This document shows, piece after piece, positions 8,677 to 17,594 of a DNA stretch of 64,000 nucleotides. The stretch is from Micromonospora sp. WMMA1363. GTDB taxonomy: Bacteria > Actinomycetota > Actinomycetes > Mycobacteriales > Micromonosporaceae. The stretch spans positions 3,464,001 to 3,528,000 of the forward strand of contig NZ_JAUALB010000001.1 of assembly GCF_030345795.1 (NCBI RefSeq), in the 5' to 3' direction. Positions within the stretch are counted from its first letter, which is position 1, and each line of letters opens with the position of its first letter. The notes beneath the pieces were generated by a model. It worked only from the letters and a program-made list of their open reading frames with translations, made no database searches and was not told where the DNA came from. Both the position numbers and the translations under genes were made by a program.

Positions 8677-11538
8677 CTACGGCGAACTCATCCGACAGAT
8701 CTCAACGTTGCTCAGTACCCGCTGGAAGGCATACACATCGGACACCTGCCCGACGAGCTGATGCGCGGGCGTGTCGTCCTCGCCCTGCGTCCCGCGTCCG
8801 ATCAGGAACGCGCCGCCGGCCGGCGGGGATGACGCGAGAGCGGCCTCACCGAAATCACCCGCGCAGCGCACGGGGTCACCCATCACGTGCACCTGGACCA
8901 TGCCCTGCGTCGAGTCGTACACACCGGCCAGATGCACCCACTCGCCCTCGCTGACTGGCCACGACACCGGCTCCGCGCAGGCGGCCGTCAGCCCGCCGTC
9001 ACCTGCAGCCATCGTGAAGCAGAATCCACCCGCTCCACCATTCGCATCCTGCCGGTACTGCAGGCTCACATCGCTGACGTCATCCCCAGCCTGCGAAACG
9101 GCCGTCTGCACGTTGCCCGACGCCAGATCCGTCAACTTCACCCACGCGGTCACCGTGAAGGCCTTCGTCGTATCGAGCACCGGGCTCGACGTGGCGATCT
9201 CGCCCGAACCGTCGAAGCTGGCCACCTGCCCACGCTCCGGATCCGCCACCCAGGTCGCTCCCGACGAGAGAGTGCCGGGCATCGCCGTCACCGAAGAACC
9301 GATCGGCGGACACACGACATCACCGGCGTCCTGGTTACCCGAGTCCGTAGCCGTGGTCCCCGCCGTCTCATCCAACCGCCAGTTCCAGCAGCGGTTAGGA
9401 GCCGGTGTCACCCAGAACTGGTGCTCGGCAGTCGGACCGACATTGCCTGCGACGTCCTTCGCCTTCGCGTACAACGTGTGCACCATATCCGTCGCCGGCG
9501 CGTACGAATCGGTCGTCACCGTGGTCGGGTCACCGCCCGTCGCCGACACCGTCGTCACCGGCCCCGCATCCACCTGCCAGGTGAACTCGGCGGCATCCGA
9601 AGCGGAAGTCAGGGTGAACGTGCCCGCGGTGCCCACCTCAGCGCCCCACTGCTTGGCAGGAAACGCGCTTGACGTAACAGACGACAACTCAGGCGGGGAC
9701 GTGTCGACCGTGAAGCTGTACCAGGGGCCCCAGCCACTCCACAACCCCAGCTCGTCCACTGTGGTCGCGTGCCAGTAGTACGTTGCCCCCGACGCCAACT
9801 TGCCCGCCGGAACCTGAGACGTCGCGGTCGCGGTCGCGTTACCCGACGTCGTGACGAACGACCGCGGCATCGTCGTGCTACTCACCACGATCGGCGCCGA
9901 CAGGCTCGCCGCCGTCCGGATCTCGAACGCCGTCTGTAACACACCGCCATCCGCGTCCTGCACCTGCGCCCGCAACGTCGGCCTCAGATTCCGCACCACC
10001 GCCGGAGACGAACACCGCAAATAGCAATCCGACGTCGTCGTGAACGGCTTTCCGACCGGCCGCGCCGGAACCATGTCGTACTGCACAACCAGGGCTGTCT
10101 TGTTCGGCAGGAAATTCGTCCACTGATAGTAGTCAGACTCGCTGGCCGCCCGCATACCGAACGTCATCGCGGTAGCACCGGCACTCACCCTCGCCTGCAC
10201 CGCCGACTTCAACGCCCCACCAAACACGTTGTCGTCGTCACCCTTGGGACACGACGCCTCATTCGCATCGAAATGCTTCGTGTCCAGATACTTCAACCAG
10301 CCATTAGCCGCGGTATTCCACGTGTACTGATAGAAGTGACTGATATGCTCCGTCTCCCACAACTGGATATCCGTACCCGCACAATCCGCCGTATGATCAG
10401 CAGTCACCTTGAACTCCGCCGACAGGATCCTCGAGCCAGCCATGGCAGCAAAGTTGTGGAACTGCATGTGCGTACGCCACACATTCGACGTCTTCCACTG
10501 CCGACCCACCTTCAACTCGTCATGCTGGTTGAAATACGAGTGGTTCGGGTTGTCGTCCATCACGTTCGTCCAGTACGCCGGCGACGGATACGCAAAATTC
10601 GGATCGATGTAAACCGGGAAGACCGCATCCGGCGACCGCAGCACTTCCTGCACCGGCACCACCGTCAACCGCGACTGCGACACCTCAGCATCCATCCGCA
10701 CCCGATGCGGCTCAACCGGCTCATCAACGGCCGCCGCACCCACCAGGGCGTCCAACACCGCCGGCGACCACTCCCCGGACCGGGCTGCCACCTCTATCCC
10801 CGACGAGTCGGGAGACGCCCACATCGACGGCGCTGCAGCGGCAAACACCACCTCACCCGCGGCGTCCACCGCCTCGATCGCCCCGTCCGACTGTTCCCGC
10901 AGCGTCACACCCTCCGTCGCCACATCGAACGACAGCGACGCCAACGCGGGATTTGCCGCCGCCTCCGCCGACTTCACCACAAACAACTGTTGATACCAAC
11001 TGTCACCAACACGGACCTGCAAATCCACGCCCGGAAAGACCTCTGGATACGTCGCGAGGTCACCGCTCAGCACCGGCGCCGGCAAATCCGCCGACCACGT
11101 CAACGCAATCCGCCGACCAGGCTCACCCAACGTCAACAACGGACCCGAACCACCACCGGACAACGTCAAATCCTGAGTCGTGGCCACCGGCGACACTGTC
11201 CCGTCACCGTTACGCGCCAGAGTCGTGTCAATATCGACCCACTCAGACCCCTGCAACGTCCGAACCGGAACCGGCGACATCACCGCCGTCATCGTCTCAT
11301 CCGGATTCGCATACGCCAACAACGTCTCCGACCGCATCGAAGACACCTCAACCTGCGCATCACAGGCCTCAGCCGTCGCCAACGCGGCCTCGACAGTCGC
11401 CACCTCATCGACACACGCCGCCGACGCCGACGCCGCCGGCACGACCACCCCGCCGAATACCGCGACCACCGCCACCACGGCAGCCAAACCGGCCACCCGC
11501 CGCCCGCCACCCCACGGCCACACCACACCGGCCAACAA
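8677..11538 (-). CDS. Secreted LamG-like/DNRLRE-like multidomain protein upstream of RHS
   Basis: About 953 aa from a TTG at 11538, which has a GGGGGG run just upstream; GTG at 11523 is an alternative, and the frame stays open to 11892, so the start is uncertain. A secretion signal (AGLAAVVAVVAVFGGVVVPA, then ASASA) comes first. A DNRLRE-like beta region (VFPVYIDPNFAYPSPAYWTN, SRILSAEFKV) lies mid-protein, followed by Ig/Fn3-like segments (GATYYWHATTVDELGLWSGW) and a C-terminal concanavalin-like LamG fold (AFTVTAWVKLTDL, EWVHLAGVYDSTQGMVQVHV). Same orientation as the RHS gene with a 149-nt gap, so probably co-expressed. Such proteins often sit beside actinobacterial RHS genes; binding to glycans or to the RHS shell is a guess. 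Confidence 0.8.
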   Translation of the reverse strand: MLAGVVWPWGGGRRVAGLAAVVAVVAVFGGVVVPAASASAACVDEVATVEAALATAEACDAQVEVSSMRSETLLAYANPDETMTAVMSPVPVRTLQGSEWVDIDTTLARNGDGTVSPVATTQDLTLSGGGSGPLLTLGEPGRRIALTWSADLPAPVLSGDLATYPEVFPGVDLQVRVGDSWYQQLFVVKSAEAAANPALASLSFDVATEGVTLREQSDGAIEAVDAAGEVVFAAAAPSMWASPDSSGIEVAARSGEWSPAVLDALVGAAAVDEPVEPHRVRMDAEVSQSRLTVVPVQEVLRSPDAVFPVYIDPNFAYPSPAYWTNVMDDNPNHSYFNQHDELKVGRQWKTSNVWRTHMQFHNFAAMAGSRILSAEFKVTADHTADCAGTDIQLWETEHISHFYQYTWNTAANGWLKYLDTKHFDANEASCPKGDDDNVFGGALKSAVQARVSAGATAMTFGMRAASESDYYQWTNFLPNKTALVVQYDMVPARPVGKPFTTTSDCYLRCSSPAVVRNLRPTLRAQVQDADGGVLQTAFEIRTAASLSAPIVVSSTTMPRSFVTTSGNATATATSQVPAGKLASGATYYWHATTVDELGLWSGWGPWYSFTVDTSPPELSSVTSSAFPAKQWGAEVGTAGTFTLTSASDAAEFTWQVDAGPVTTVSATGGDPTTVTTDSYAPATDMVHTLYAKAKDVAGNVGPTAEHQFWVTPAPNRCWNWRLDETAGTTATDSGNQDAGDVVCPPIGSSVTAMPGTLSSGATWVADPERGQVASFDGSGEIATSSPVLDTTKAFTVTAWVKLTDLASGNVQTAVSQAGDDVSDVSLQYRQDANGGAGGFCFTMAAGDGGLTAACAEPVSWPVSEGEWVHLAGVYDSTQGMVQVHVMGDPVRCAGDFGEAALASSPPAGGAFLIGRGTQGEDDTPAHQLVGQVSDVYAFQRVLSNVEICRMSSP

Positions 11539-11945
11539 ACCCGACCCCCCGAAGTCGACACGTCCCAGCGACCCTAGATCAAACCGGACGAACGCGAAAG
11601 ACCCTACGCCCGCCCAACCAAGCCAAAGACCCGCCCCTTTCACCCCAGAAGCACCAACAGAGTCGCGATGGTGAATACTTGCGCAACTCCGAGTTGACGC
11701 ACTCTGACCGTCCCACCGTCGCCGAGCGACTGACCGTCGACGTTCGTCGGAGGGCGTGGCAGCCGTCCGGGTCAACTCGCCCGTTAATCCGCCGTCGTCG
11801 TCATTCACGGCGGGCAGGCCGATGGCCCTCCGGGGATTGTGGATAAACGCGCGCCGTTGCCGGGCCCCACAGCGACCAGTCATCCCGTACACCCCTGAAC
11901 AGCACGTGAGCGCAGACAGCGGCCCGACCGCCGGCAGGGATGGTC
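11539..11945. other. Gap between the LamG-protein start and the GntR gene
   Basis: About 400 nt that probably hold the LamG-RHS promoter. The LamG frame extends open through most of it on the minus strand, but its translation there lacks domain features and the plus-strand ORFs are low-quality. No RNA gene or repeat was recognised. Confidence 0.4.
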
Positions 11946-12185
11946 CTACGGCTTGCGGAGCCAGGTCTTCGGATCGGTGACGAAGACACCCTTGCCCTGG
12001 TGGCGGTCGATCACCTCGAGCGCCTCAAGCCGGATGAACACCTGGCGGATCGTGGACGCGCCAACCTGATGCAGCTCGCACAGCTGGGCGATCGACGGAA
12101 GCTTGTCGCCCGGCTTGAGCTTGCCGCTCTCGACGTCCGACATGATCTGGTTGGAGATTCTCAGGTAATCCGGTACAGCAGGCAT
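11946..12185 (-). CDS. Short GntR-family winged-helix regulator
   Basis: 79 aa, essentially only the GntR DNA-binding domain: residues 4-70 (PDYLRISNQIMSDVESGKL, PGDKLPSIAQLCELHQVG, STIRQVFIRLEALEVIDR, GKGVFV). There is no effector domain, unlike full-length GntR members (about 240 aa). Strong GAGGAG Shine-Dalgarno 4 nt before ATG 12185. It is transcribed away from the DivIVA-like gene; a near-perfect palindrome lies in the shared intergenic region. Minimal GntR proteins of this type are common on actinomycete integrative elements and as small local repressors. Its target here is unknown; autoregulation is the simplest guess. Confidence 0.85.
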   Translation of the reverse strand: MPAVPDYLRISNQIMSDVESGKLKPGDKLPSIAQLCELHQVGASTIRQVFIRLEALEVIDRHQGKGVFVTDPKTWLRKP

Positions 12186-12256
12186 GGCGCTCCTCGCGTG
12201 GCCCTTCGATTCGATCACGCTTCCCGGCACCTCGACAAGCCGACGCTCACCTGACC

Positions 12257-12285
12257 TTGACTCTTGCGCCTTACGCGCATAAGTT
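12257..12285 (+). promoter_or_regulatory. Candidate promoter with overlapping GntR-type palindrome
   Basis: TTGACT (12257-12262), a 17-nt spacer and TAAGTT (12280-12285) resemble a -35/-10 pair reading toward the DivIVA-like gene. The palindrome CTTACGCGCATAAG (12270-12283, one mismatched pair) lies in the spacer and -10, where a repressor would block transcription. The short GntR protein encoded 85 nt away is the obvious candidate binder. Confidence 0.4.
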
Positions 12286-12394
12286 GACCGGCGAGTGCTC
12301 CTCGCGTGGCAACGAGTAGGGCTCGATCCCCCGGTCGGGGTGGGCTGGGCACCACGGCTCACCCCGGCCCACCCGGTCAGGAGAGGTGGTCGAC

Positions 12395-12790
12395 GTGCGT
12401 AACCCGTTCCGGCGTCTCCGTCGAAGGGCGGACCGTCCAGCCCCGAGCCACCCCGCGGATCGCACCGGCTCGCCCGGCGGCGGGAACACGGTCCGCCCCA
12501 CCGCAGGCGTCGGCGACGCGGACGGCCGCCGGTTGGTCGCCGGCAAAGCGGGCGGGCACTACCGGTCGGCGGCGCGCCGGCCGTTGAGCCCGGGGCAGGT
12601 GCGGGAGCGGCAGTTCGCGCGGGCCGGGCGTGGCGTCGACGCGACCGAGGTGGAGCTGTTCCTCCGCCGGGTCGCGGACGACCTCGCCGCGCTGCACGCC
12701 GAGCTGGGACGCACCCGCGACGAGAACGTCCGGATCAAGCGGGCGCTGCGCGACTGGCAGTCCCGGTTCGCCCCGGGCGTGCGGGCGTGA
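12395..12790 (+). CDS. DivIVA-domain-like protein
   Basis: 131 aa. Basic, disordered N-terminus (VRNPFRRLRRRADRP, Pro/Gly-rich to about residue 50), then a DivIVA-like module: LSPGQVRERQFARAGRGVDA followed by a predicted coiled coil (VELFLRRVADDLAALHAELG, TRDENVRIKRALRDW). Full DivIVA/Wag31 proteins have a longer coiled coil, so this is a short relative, perhaps placed at poles or septa through the module. The GTG at 12395 has GGAGAGG 8 nt upstream; the GTG at 12386 overlaps that site. Its stop overlaps the next start. Confidence 0.75.
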   Translation: MRNPFRRLRRRADRPAPSHPADRTGSPGGGNTVRPTAGVGDADGRRLVAGKAGGHYRSAARRPLSPGQVRERQFARAGRGVDATEVELFLRRVADDLAALHAELGRTRDENVRIKRALRDWQSRFAPGVRA

Positions 12791-13068
12791 CCGCGCCGGA
12801 CGTCGACGACCGGCCGCGTTTCGTCGTTCACCTGACCCTCCGCGCCGCCGACCTGGCCGGTGCGCACCTGCTCGCCCGCGCGCTCGCCCGGTCCCTGGCC
12901 TTCCTGCCCGAGCTGGTGCTCGGCGAGACGACGGTCACCGTGGACGGCGCACCCGACGTACACCACCAGGTCTTCTGCGACCGGTTGCTGGGCCACGGCT
13001 GGCGCTGCCTGCTGCGGCCCGACCACGACGGCGACTGCTCCCGACGGTTCCTCCGGCCCGTCACGTGA
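12787..13068 (+). CDS. Hypothetical protein coupled to the DivIVA-like gene
   Basis: 93 aa; GTG start overlaps the previous stop (GTGA), so the two are probably translated together. No recognised family. The sequence reads as a compact alpha/beta protein (RPRFVVHLTLRAADLAGAHL, ELVLGETTVTVDG) with two Cys (VFCDRLLGHGWRCLL) and no signal peptide or membrane span. Codon use matches core genes. It ends just before a strong bidirectional terminator. Confidence 0.7.
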   Translation: MTAPDVDDRPRFVVHLTLRAADLAGAHLLARALARSLAFLPELVLGETTVTVDGAPDVHHQVFCDRLLGHGWRCLLRPDHDGDCSRRFLRPVT

Positions 13069-13120
13069 CGCGCGGCCCGTCACAGGACCGGCGCATACCA
13101 GGGATCGCGCCGACCGGACG

Positions 13121-13156
13121 ACTGCGGCCCGCCACCAGCGGGTGGCGGGCCGCAGT
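13121..13156. terminator. Bidirectional terminator hairpin
   Basis: A perfect 16-bp stem, ACTGCGGCCCGCCACC with GGTGGCGGGCCGCAGT, closed by an AGCG tetraloop. It lies between convergent genes ending at 13068 (+) and 13172 (-) and lacks a long U-tract, as is common in actinobacteria. Confidence 0.85.
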
Positions 13157-13171
13157 CGATCAGAGCGTGGG

Positions 13172-13504
13172 TCAGTCGGTGACCGTGACGGCCACCTCGT
13201 TGATGCCGCGGGCGGCGGTCACCACGACGTCGCCGTTGCCGTGCCGGGACAACGCCCGCACCGTCCAGGCGCCGGGGGCGGCGAAGAAGCGGAACTGGCC
13301 CGCCGGCGAGGTGACCACCTCGGCGGTGAACTCACCGGTGGCGTCCAGCAGCCGGACGTACGCGCCGGGCACCGTCTCGCCCTCCGCGGAGCGGACCACG
13401 CCGGTGATCACCGTCTCCTTCTCCAGGTCGAGGCTGGCGGGCAGCGGGGCGGCCTGGTCGGGTGCGGCGCAGCCGGCGGCCGTGGCAGCGGTGGATGCGG
13501 TCAT
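13172..13504 (-). CDS. sseC: DUF1416 (SseC-type) sulfur metabolism-associated protein
   Basis: 110 aa. Matches the actinobacterial DUF1416/SseC family, which always accompanies a thiosulfate sulfurtransferase (cysA-sseC pairs in mycobacteria). Residues about 30-105 form a small beta-sandwich of carboxypeptidase-regulatory type (ITGVVRSAEGETVPGAYVRL, PAGQFRFFAAPGAWTVRAL). The single Cys at residue 12 (AAGCAAPD) is a conserved-looking N-terminal feature. ATG at 13504 begins one base after the sulfurtransferase stop, so translation is coupled. Biochemical role unknown; context places it in thiosulfate or cysteine sulfur handling. Confidence 0.88.
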   Translation of the reverse strand: MTASTAATAAGCAAPDQAAPLPASLDLEKETVITGVVRSAEGETVPGAYVRLLDATGEFTAEVVTSPAGQFRFFAAPGAWTVRALSRHGNGDVVVTAARGINEVAVTVTD

Positions 13505-13505
13505 G

Positions 13506-14354
13506 TCAGGCCTCCCCCGGCTCGTCGCCGAGCGCGACCGGCACGCCGACCAGCGAGCCGTACTCGGTCCAGGAACCGTCGTAGTTCTTCACGTTCCGGT
13601 GGCCGAGCAACTCCTGCAGCACGAACCAGGTGTGCGAGGAGCGCTCGCCGATCCGGCAGTACGCGATGGTCTCCCTGCTGTCGTCCAGCCCGGCCTCGGC
13701 GTAGATCCGGCGCAGCTCGTCGTCGGACTTGAAGGTGCCGTCCTCGTTGGCCGCCCTCGACCACGGGACGCTGATCGCCGTCGGCACGTGGCCGGCCCGC
13801 TGCGCCTGCTCCTGCGGCAGGTGGGCGGGGGCGAGCAGGCGGCCCGCGTACTCGTCCGGGCTGCGCACGTCGACCAGGTTCGTCGTGCCGATCGCGGCCA
13901 CGACCTCGTCCCGGAAGGCCCGGATCGAGGTGTCCGGCTGCCGCGCCACGTACCGCGTCGCCGGGCGGCTCACCGCGTCCCTGTCCAACGGCCGGGCGTC
14001 CAGCTCCCACTTCTTGCGACCGCCGTCGAGCAGCTTGACGTCGCGGTGGCCGTAGAGCTTGAAGTACCAGTACGCGTACGCGGCGAACCAGTTGTTGTTG
14101 CCGCCGTACAGGATCACGGTGTCGTCGTTGCCGATGCCCCGCTCCGAGAGCAGCGCCTCGAACTGAGCCCTGTCGACGAAGTCCCGGCGGATCGGGTCCT
14201 GGAGGTCGGTCTTCCAGTCGAGCTTGATCGCGCCGGGCAGGTGGCCCGTGTCGTAGGCCGAGGTGTCCTCGTCGACCTCGACGAAGACGACGCCCGGGGC
14301 GTCGAGGTTCTTCTCGGCCCAGTCGGCCGGGACGAGTGCGGTGTCGCGACTCAT
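13506..14354 (-). CDS. Thiosulfate/3-mercaptopyruvate sulfurtransferase (tandem rhodanese)
   Basis: 282 aa, normal for two-domain rhodaneses. It transfers sulfane sulfur from thiosulfate to an acceptor thiol in the cytoplasm. The N-terminal non-catalytic rhodanese domain covers about 5-130 (HLPGAIKLDWKTDLQDPIRR, VILYGGNNNWFAAYAYW). The C-terminal catalytic domain covers 150-275, with the active-site loop AYCRIGERSSHTW containing the catalytic Cys. Chosen start ATG 14354 has GGGAG 8 nt upstream; the open frame to 14435 has no better site. Forms an operon with sseC and is preceded about 200 nt upstream by a Cys-containing leader peptide, which implies cysteine-dependent control. Mycobacterial orthologues are called CysA/SseA. 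Confidence 0.9.
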   Translation of the reverse strand: MSRDTALVPADWAEKNLDAPGVVFVEVDEDTSAYDTGHLPGAIKLDWKTDLQDPIRRDFVDRAQFEALLSERGIGNDDTVILYGGNNNWFAAYAYWYFKLYGHRDVKLLDGGRKKWELDARPLDRDAVSRPATRYVARQPDTSIRAFRDEVVAAIGTTNLVDVRSPDEYAGRLLAPAHLPQEQAQRAGHVPTAISVPWSRAANEDGTFKSDDELRRIYAEAGLDDSRETIAYCRIGERSSHTWFVLQELLGHRNVKNYDGSWTEYGSLVGVPVALGDEPGEA

Positions 14355-14555
14355 CAGATCACTCCCTGGTGAGGATGGATGGTGTACCAGCACGAGGCAT
14401 CGAAAGACGTGACGATCGCACCGCGCGGATTCCACCGGGTGGACGGATCACGGGTTCGTGCGACGGCGCCGCTGCCGGGCGTTGACAGGGAGAACAGGGA
14501 AGACAGACGCCCCTGCGTGCCGGCCGCTGTCAGGCAGCCGAGGACAGCCCCGCCG

Positions 14556-14633
14556 TCAGATGACGGGGCGACACAGGCAGGTGGCCACGCGGCACAGGTC
14601 GACCGCGCGCCGTTTGGTGAGGAACGTCCCCAT
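14556..14633 (-). CDS. Cys-containing leader peptide (25 aa) upstream of the sulfurtransferase operon
   Basis: A tiny ORF: ATG at 14633, 25 codons, TGA at 14556-14558. It begins MGTFLTKRRAVDLCRV and ends ATCLCRPVI. This matches the actinobacterial Cys-rich leader peptides (Ms5788A type, with KRRAVDLCR and a C-terminal Cys cluster) that precede cysA/sseC operons and act by cysteine-responsive attenuation. A stem formed by the last codons (GCCCCGTCA) and the sequence just after the stop (TGACGGCGGGGC) could serve as the switch. Family recognition is from memory; regulation is inferred from the family. Confidence 0.8.
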   Translation of the reverse strand: MGTFLTKRRAVDLCRVATCLCRPVI

Positions 14634-14728
14634 GGCCAGGGAGCCTACCAGTGATCCCGGGCGAGACCACCGCGCCGACCAGCATCCGGGACATCGGCGG
14701 CGGGTGGCGCCCGTCGAGCCGTCGCCCG

Positions 14729-15514
14729 TCAGCTCACCGAGTTGATCGGCACGTCCGTCGCGTCCGCGGTGACCTGGAGCCCCTCGGGCAGCGCCCGCAC
14801 CTCCCGGACGACGAGCCCGAACGGCAGAGCCGGCAGCGGCACGTCGATCGAGATGCTCTGCGCGTAGGTGTTGAGCAGGGCGCGGGCCGGCGCCACGTCG
14901 GGCAACCCCTCGGCGGTCAGGTCGTTGAACCGTAACGCCACCTGGCCCTGCTCGCTGACCTCGATGTCGGCCGCGCCGGTGGCGGTCAGCCGCTGCCCGA
15001 AGAGGTCCACCGGGGCGGTGACGGCGAGCCGACCGTCCCGCTCACCCAGCTCCAGCCCCTCGCGGTCGAGCAGCGCGACGAGGCTGTCGTAGCTGATGAT
15101 GCCGGTGCCGGTGACGGTCTCGGCGACCACGTCCCCCTGCCCGGACCGGATGGTGTCCAGGGAGGCCGTCACGTTGCGGGCGTCCACATCGAGCGTCGGC
15201 AGCGCCACCGCGTCGCCCCGCACCGACCCGCGCACCTCGCGCAGACCGATGGAGATCCGCTCGTACCGGCCGTTCAACACCTGGGTGAGGAAGGGGAAAC
15301 CACCGATCTCGACCTCCGGCGGGGAGGACCGGACATCCTGGTTGGCGACCTCCTGCCGGACCTGGTCGGCGAGCACGCGCTCGGCCACCCCGACGGCCAC
15401 GCGGTCGGCCACCGCCAGCAGCCCGACCAGGACCAGCAGCAGGACGACGAGGACGACGAGCGCGCGGCGGCCCCGCCGGCGGGGCCGCACCTGGTACGCG
15501 TACTCCTCGGTCAC
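14729..15514 (-). CDS. LmeA-family (DUF2993) phospholipid-binding protein
   Basis: 261 aa. An Arg-rich N-terminus and one membrane anchor (ALVVLVVLLLVLVGLLAVAD, residues about 17-36) place the rest outside the membrane. The remainder is the beta-rich DUF2993 domain (PPEVEIGGFPFLTQVLNGRY, then VDVDARNVTASL-type repeats), as in mycobacterial LmeA, which binds phospholipids and supports mannan-lipid elongation. GTG 15514 is chosen because of GGAGG 5 nt upstream; the longer frame to 15691 has no support. It stands alone between the leader-peptide locus and a membrane protein gene. Confidence 0.85.
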   Translation of the reverse strand: MTEEYAYQVRPRRRGRRALVVLVVLLLVLVGLLAVADRVAVGVAERVLADQVRQEVANQDVRSSPPEVEIGGFPFLTQVLNGRYERISIGLREVRGSVRGDAVALPTLDVDARNVTASLDTIRSGQGDVVAETVTGTGIISYDSLVALLDREGLELGERDGRLAVTAPVDLFGQRLTATGAADIEVSEQGQVALRFNDLTAEGLPDVAPARALLNTYAQSISIDVPLPALPFGLVVREVRALPEGLQVTADATDVPINSVS

Positions 15515-15587
15515 GTTGCCTCCTGTCGTCCTGCCGCCGCCGTGCCGCGACGGTGGTACCCGAACGGGCACGATCTCAACCGCGGGG

Positions 15588-16520
15588 TCAGAGCACCAGC
15601 TTGCACATGGCGTACGCGGCGGGCGCGGCGAGGGCGAAGCCGGCGAGCGGACCCTGCATGTGCCGGGCCACCCACATGGTGGGCTGCTCACCGGCCATCA
15701 GCCGGCCCGCCTCCGCGTACCCCACGGCGAGGTCGGCGAGGACGGCGGCGACGGCCGCGACCAAGCCCATGATCGCGGCCCGGGTGGGGGTGAACGGGGT
15801 CACCAGGTAGCTGCCGAGGACCGCGCTGACGAGCGTGCCGACCATGGCCCCGCCGACGACGCCGGCGGCGCCCCGGGGAACCTGGGGGGCCAGTCGGGGC
15901 CAGGCGGCGAACGCGTCGGTGACCCGGGCGACGGCGAGGGCGACGCCGGCGGCGGTGAGGCAGACCGCGATGGTCTGGGTGCCGGCCGGAGTCCGGCTCA
16001 GCGTGATCAGCGTCGCGACGGCGACCACACCGGCGACGATCAGCGCGGTGCCCCGCAGCCCGTCGGTCACCCGGACCCGGTCGACCCGGCGGACGAGCTG
16101 CCCCAGGACGGCGACGACCAGGCCCGCGAGGAGGACCTGCACCAGCGGCATCAGCCGGGCGACATCGCTCCGCACGGCCACCGCGTCGGCCGCGACCGCG
16201 GCGACGGCGCTGACCGCGCCGACCACCGCCAGCGCGGGCGGCCGCACCGCCGTCGTCCAGGCCAGCACCGAGAACGCCTGGACGCTGAGGACGACGATGG
16301 TGAACGGCAGCCGGTTACCGGGACCGGAGGTCTGTGCCGCCAGCACCAGACCGGCCCCGAGCAGCGCGGCGAAACCGGCGACGGAGAGCGCGAGTGACCG
16401 GCGCACCGCGACGGGCGGGGTGGCCTCGTCGTCGCCGGGGCGGGACACCGGCGACGCGCCAGCGGATGGTTGGTCGGGCCGCGGGGCACGGCCGGCCTCG
16501 GGCGTGCTGGAGGGAAACAC
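15588..16520 (-). CDS. Polytopic membrane protein of unknown function
   Basis: About 310 aa with some eight hydrophobic segments ([73 protein letters not shown] and others) after a Pro-rich cytoplasmic head. The GTG at 16520 ([10 protein letters not shown]) is preferred over the ORF limit at 16673 because the upstream part reads as non-coding; the Shine-Dalgarno is weak. No transporter motif seen. It is divergent from glnR, sharing a 275-nt intergenic region. Confidence 0.7.
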   Translation of the reverse strand: MFPSSTPEAGRAPRPDQPSAGASPVSRPGDDEATPPVAVRRSLALSVAGFAALLGAGLVLAAQTSGPGNRLPFTIVVLSVQAFSVLAWTTAVRPPALAVVGAVSAVAAVAADAVAVRSDVARLMPLVQVLLAGLVVAVLGQLVRRVDRVRVTDGLRGTALIVAGVVAVATLITLSRTPAGTQTIAVCLTAAGVALAVARVTDAFAAWPRLAPQVPRGAAGVVGGAMVGTLVSAVLGSYLVTPFTPTRAAIMGLVAAVAAVLADLAVGYAEAGRLMAGEQPTMWVARHMQGPLAGFALAAPAAYAMCKLVL

Positions 16521-16795
16521 CCACCGATCGTGCCAGACCCCGCGGTCAGCTGCGACCGTGCCGGACCCGGCGGGCACCACGGGGGGTCGCGGTTTCGGGC
16601 ACGTTAAATCCGCGGCCCGATCACGGGCACACCGGGCAAACGGGAAATGGGCAGGAGGCTCAGCGTGGGCCATCGGTTACGCTCAAGCCGTTACCCGCCC
16701 GTCAGCGACGCCGGGACCCACCTAAGTTCCCAGCGCCACCCGCGAGGCGTGCCGCTGGTCGTGCGCGGCCGAGTGCCGCCGGGACGGAGGTGATC

Positions 16796-17509
16796 GTGGA
16801 GATCCTGCTGCTGGTGACCGCGCGTGCAGGTGAACCGTCCGCTGTGCTGCCGGCACTGGACCTGTTGCCGCACTCGGTCCGCACCGCCCCACGCGACGTC
16901 CGGACCCTGGTCGCCGGCCCCAGCCCCGACGCGGTGCTGGTCGACGCCCGCTCCGAGCTGAGCGAGGCTCGGGCCACCTGCCGGATGCTGCACGCCACCG
17001 GGCTCGGCGTGCCGCTGGTCGCCGTGGTCACCGAGGCGGGCCTGATCGCGCTCAGCGCGGACTGGGGCGTCGACGACGTCATCCTCGCCTCGGCGGGCCC
17101 GGCCGAGGTCGAGGCACGGCTGCGTCTCGTCGTGGGCCGGTTGAGCAACGCGGCCGCCGGGACCGGTGGCTCGATCCGGGCGGGCGAGCTCACCATCGAC
17201 CCCGACACCTACGCCGCCAGGCTCAAGGGCCGACCGCTCGACCTGACGTACAAGGAGTTCGAGCTGCTCAAGTTCCTGGCACAACACCCGGGCCGGGTCT
17301 TCACCCGGGACCAACTGCTGCGCGAGGTGTGGGGGTACGACTACTTCGGCGGCACCCGCACCGTGGACGTGCACGTCCGGCGACTGCGGGCGAAGCTCGG
17401 TTCGGAGTACGAGTCGATGATCGGCACGGTGCGCCAGGTCGGTTACAAGTTCGTCGTCCCGCCGTCCCGTTCCCTGCCGGAGAGCGAGCCGGCGCCGCTG
17501 CCGGTCTGA
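16796..17509 (+). CDS. glnR: GlnR-type OmpR-family orphan response regulator
   Basis: 237 aa. Closely resembles streptomycete GlnR, the master regulator of nitrogen assimilation genes. The receiver-like domain (1-115) is atypical: it reads [20 protein letters not shown] and [19 protein letters not shown], keeps the single Asp (VLVDAR), and has no partner kinase next door. The winged-helix effector domain (135-225) carries [40 protein letters not shown] and [16 protein letters not shown] 16796 has GGAGG 5 nt upstream. The position near the pst cluster matches the streptomycete order and fits known GlnR-PhoP cross-talk. Confidence 0.88.
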   Translation: MEILLLVTARAGEPSAVLPALDLLPHSVRTAPRDVRTLVAGPSPDAVLVDARSELSEARATCRMLHATGLGVPLVAVVTEAGLIALSADWGVDDVILASAGPAEVEARLRLVVGRLSNAAAGTGGSIRAGELTIDPDTYAARLKGRPLDLTYKEFELLKFLAQHPGRVFTRDQLLREVWGYDYFGGTRTVDVHVRRLRAKLGSEYESMIGTVRQVGYKFVVPPSRSLPESEPAPLPV

Positions 17510-17594
17510 CCCGACTCGATCGGGGAATCATCCGTTTCGCGCAGTAAGTTCACTTTATTCTGACTGCCGGCTGGGCCAGTCAGAGGGGGCGACA

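Noticed and set aside
10273..11846. Plus-strand ORFs of 434 and 297 aa opposite the LamG gene
   Set aside because: Arg/His- or Pro/Thr-rich low-complexity antisense frames; no Shine-Dalgarno or family.
12630..14372. 580-aa plus-strand ORF across the DivIVA-like, DUF1416 and rhodanese genes
   Set aside because: It overlaps three well-supported genes in other frames and has no domain.
14379..14745. Plus-strand ORFs of 91-95 aa between the rhodanese and LmeA genes
   Set aside because: They lie opposite the leader peptide and leader RNA, are Arg/Pro-rich, and have no ribosome site.
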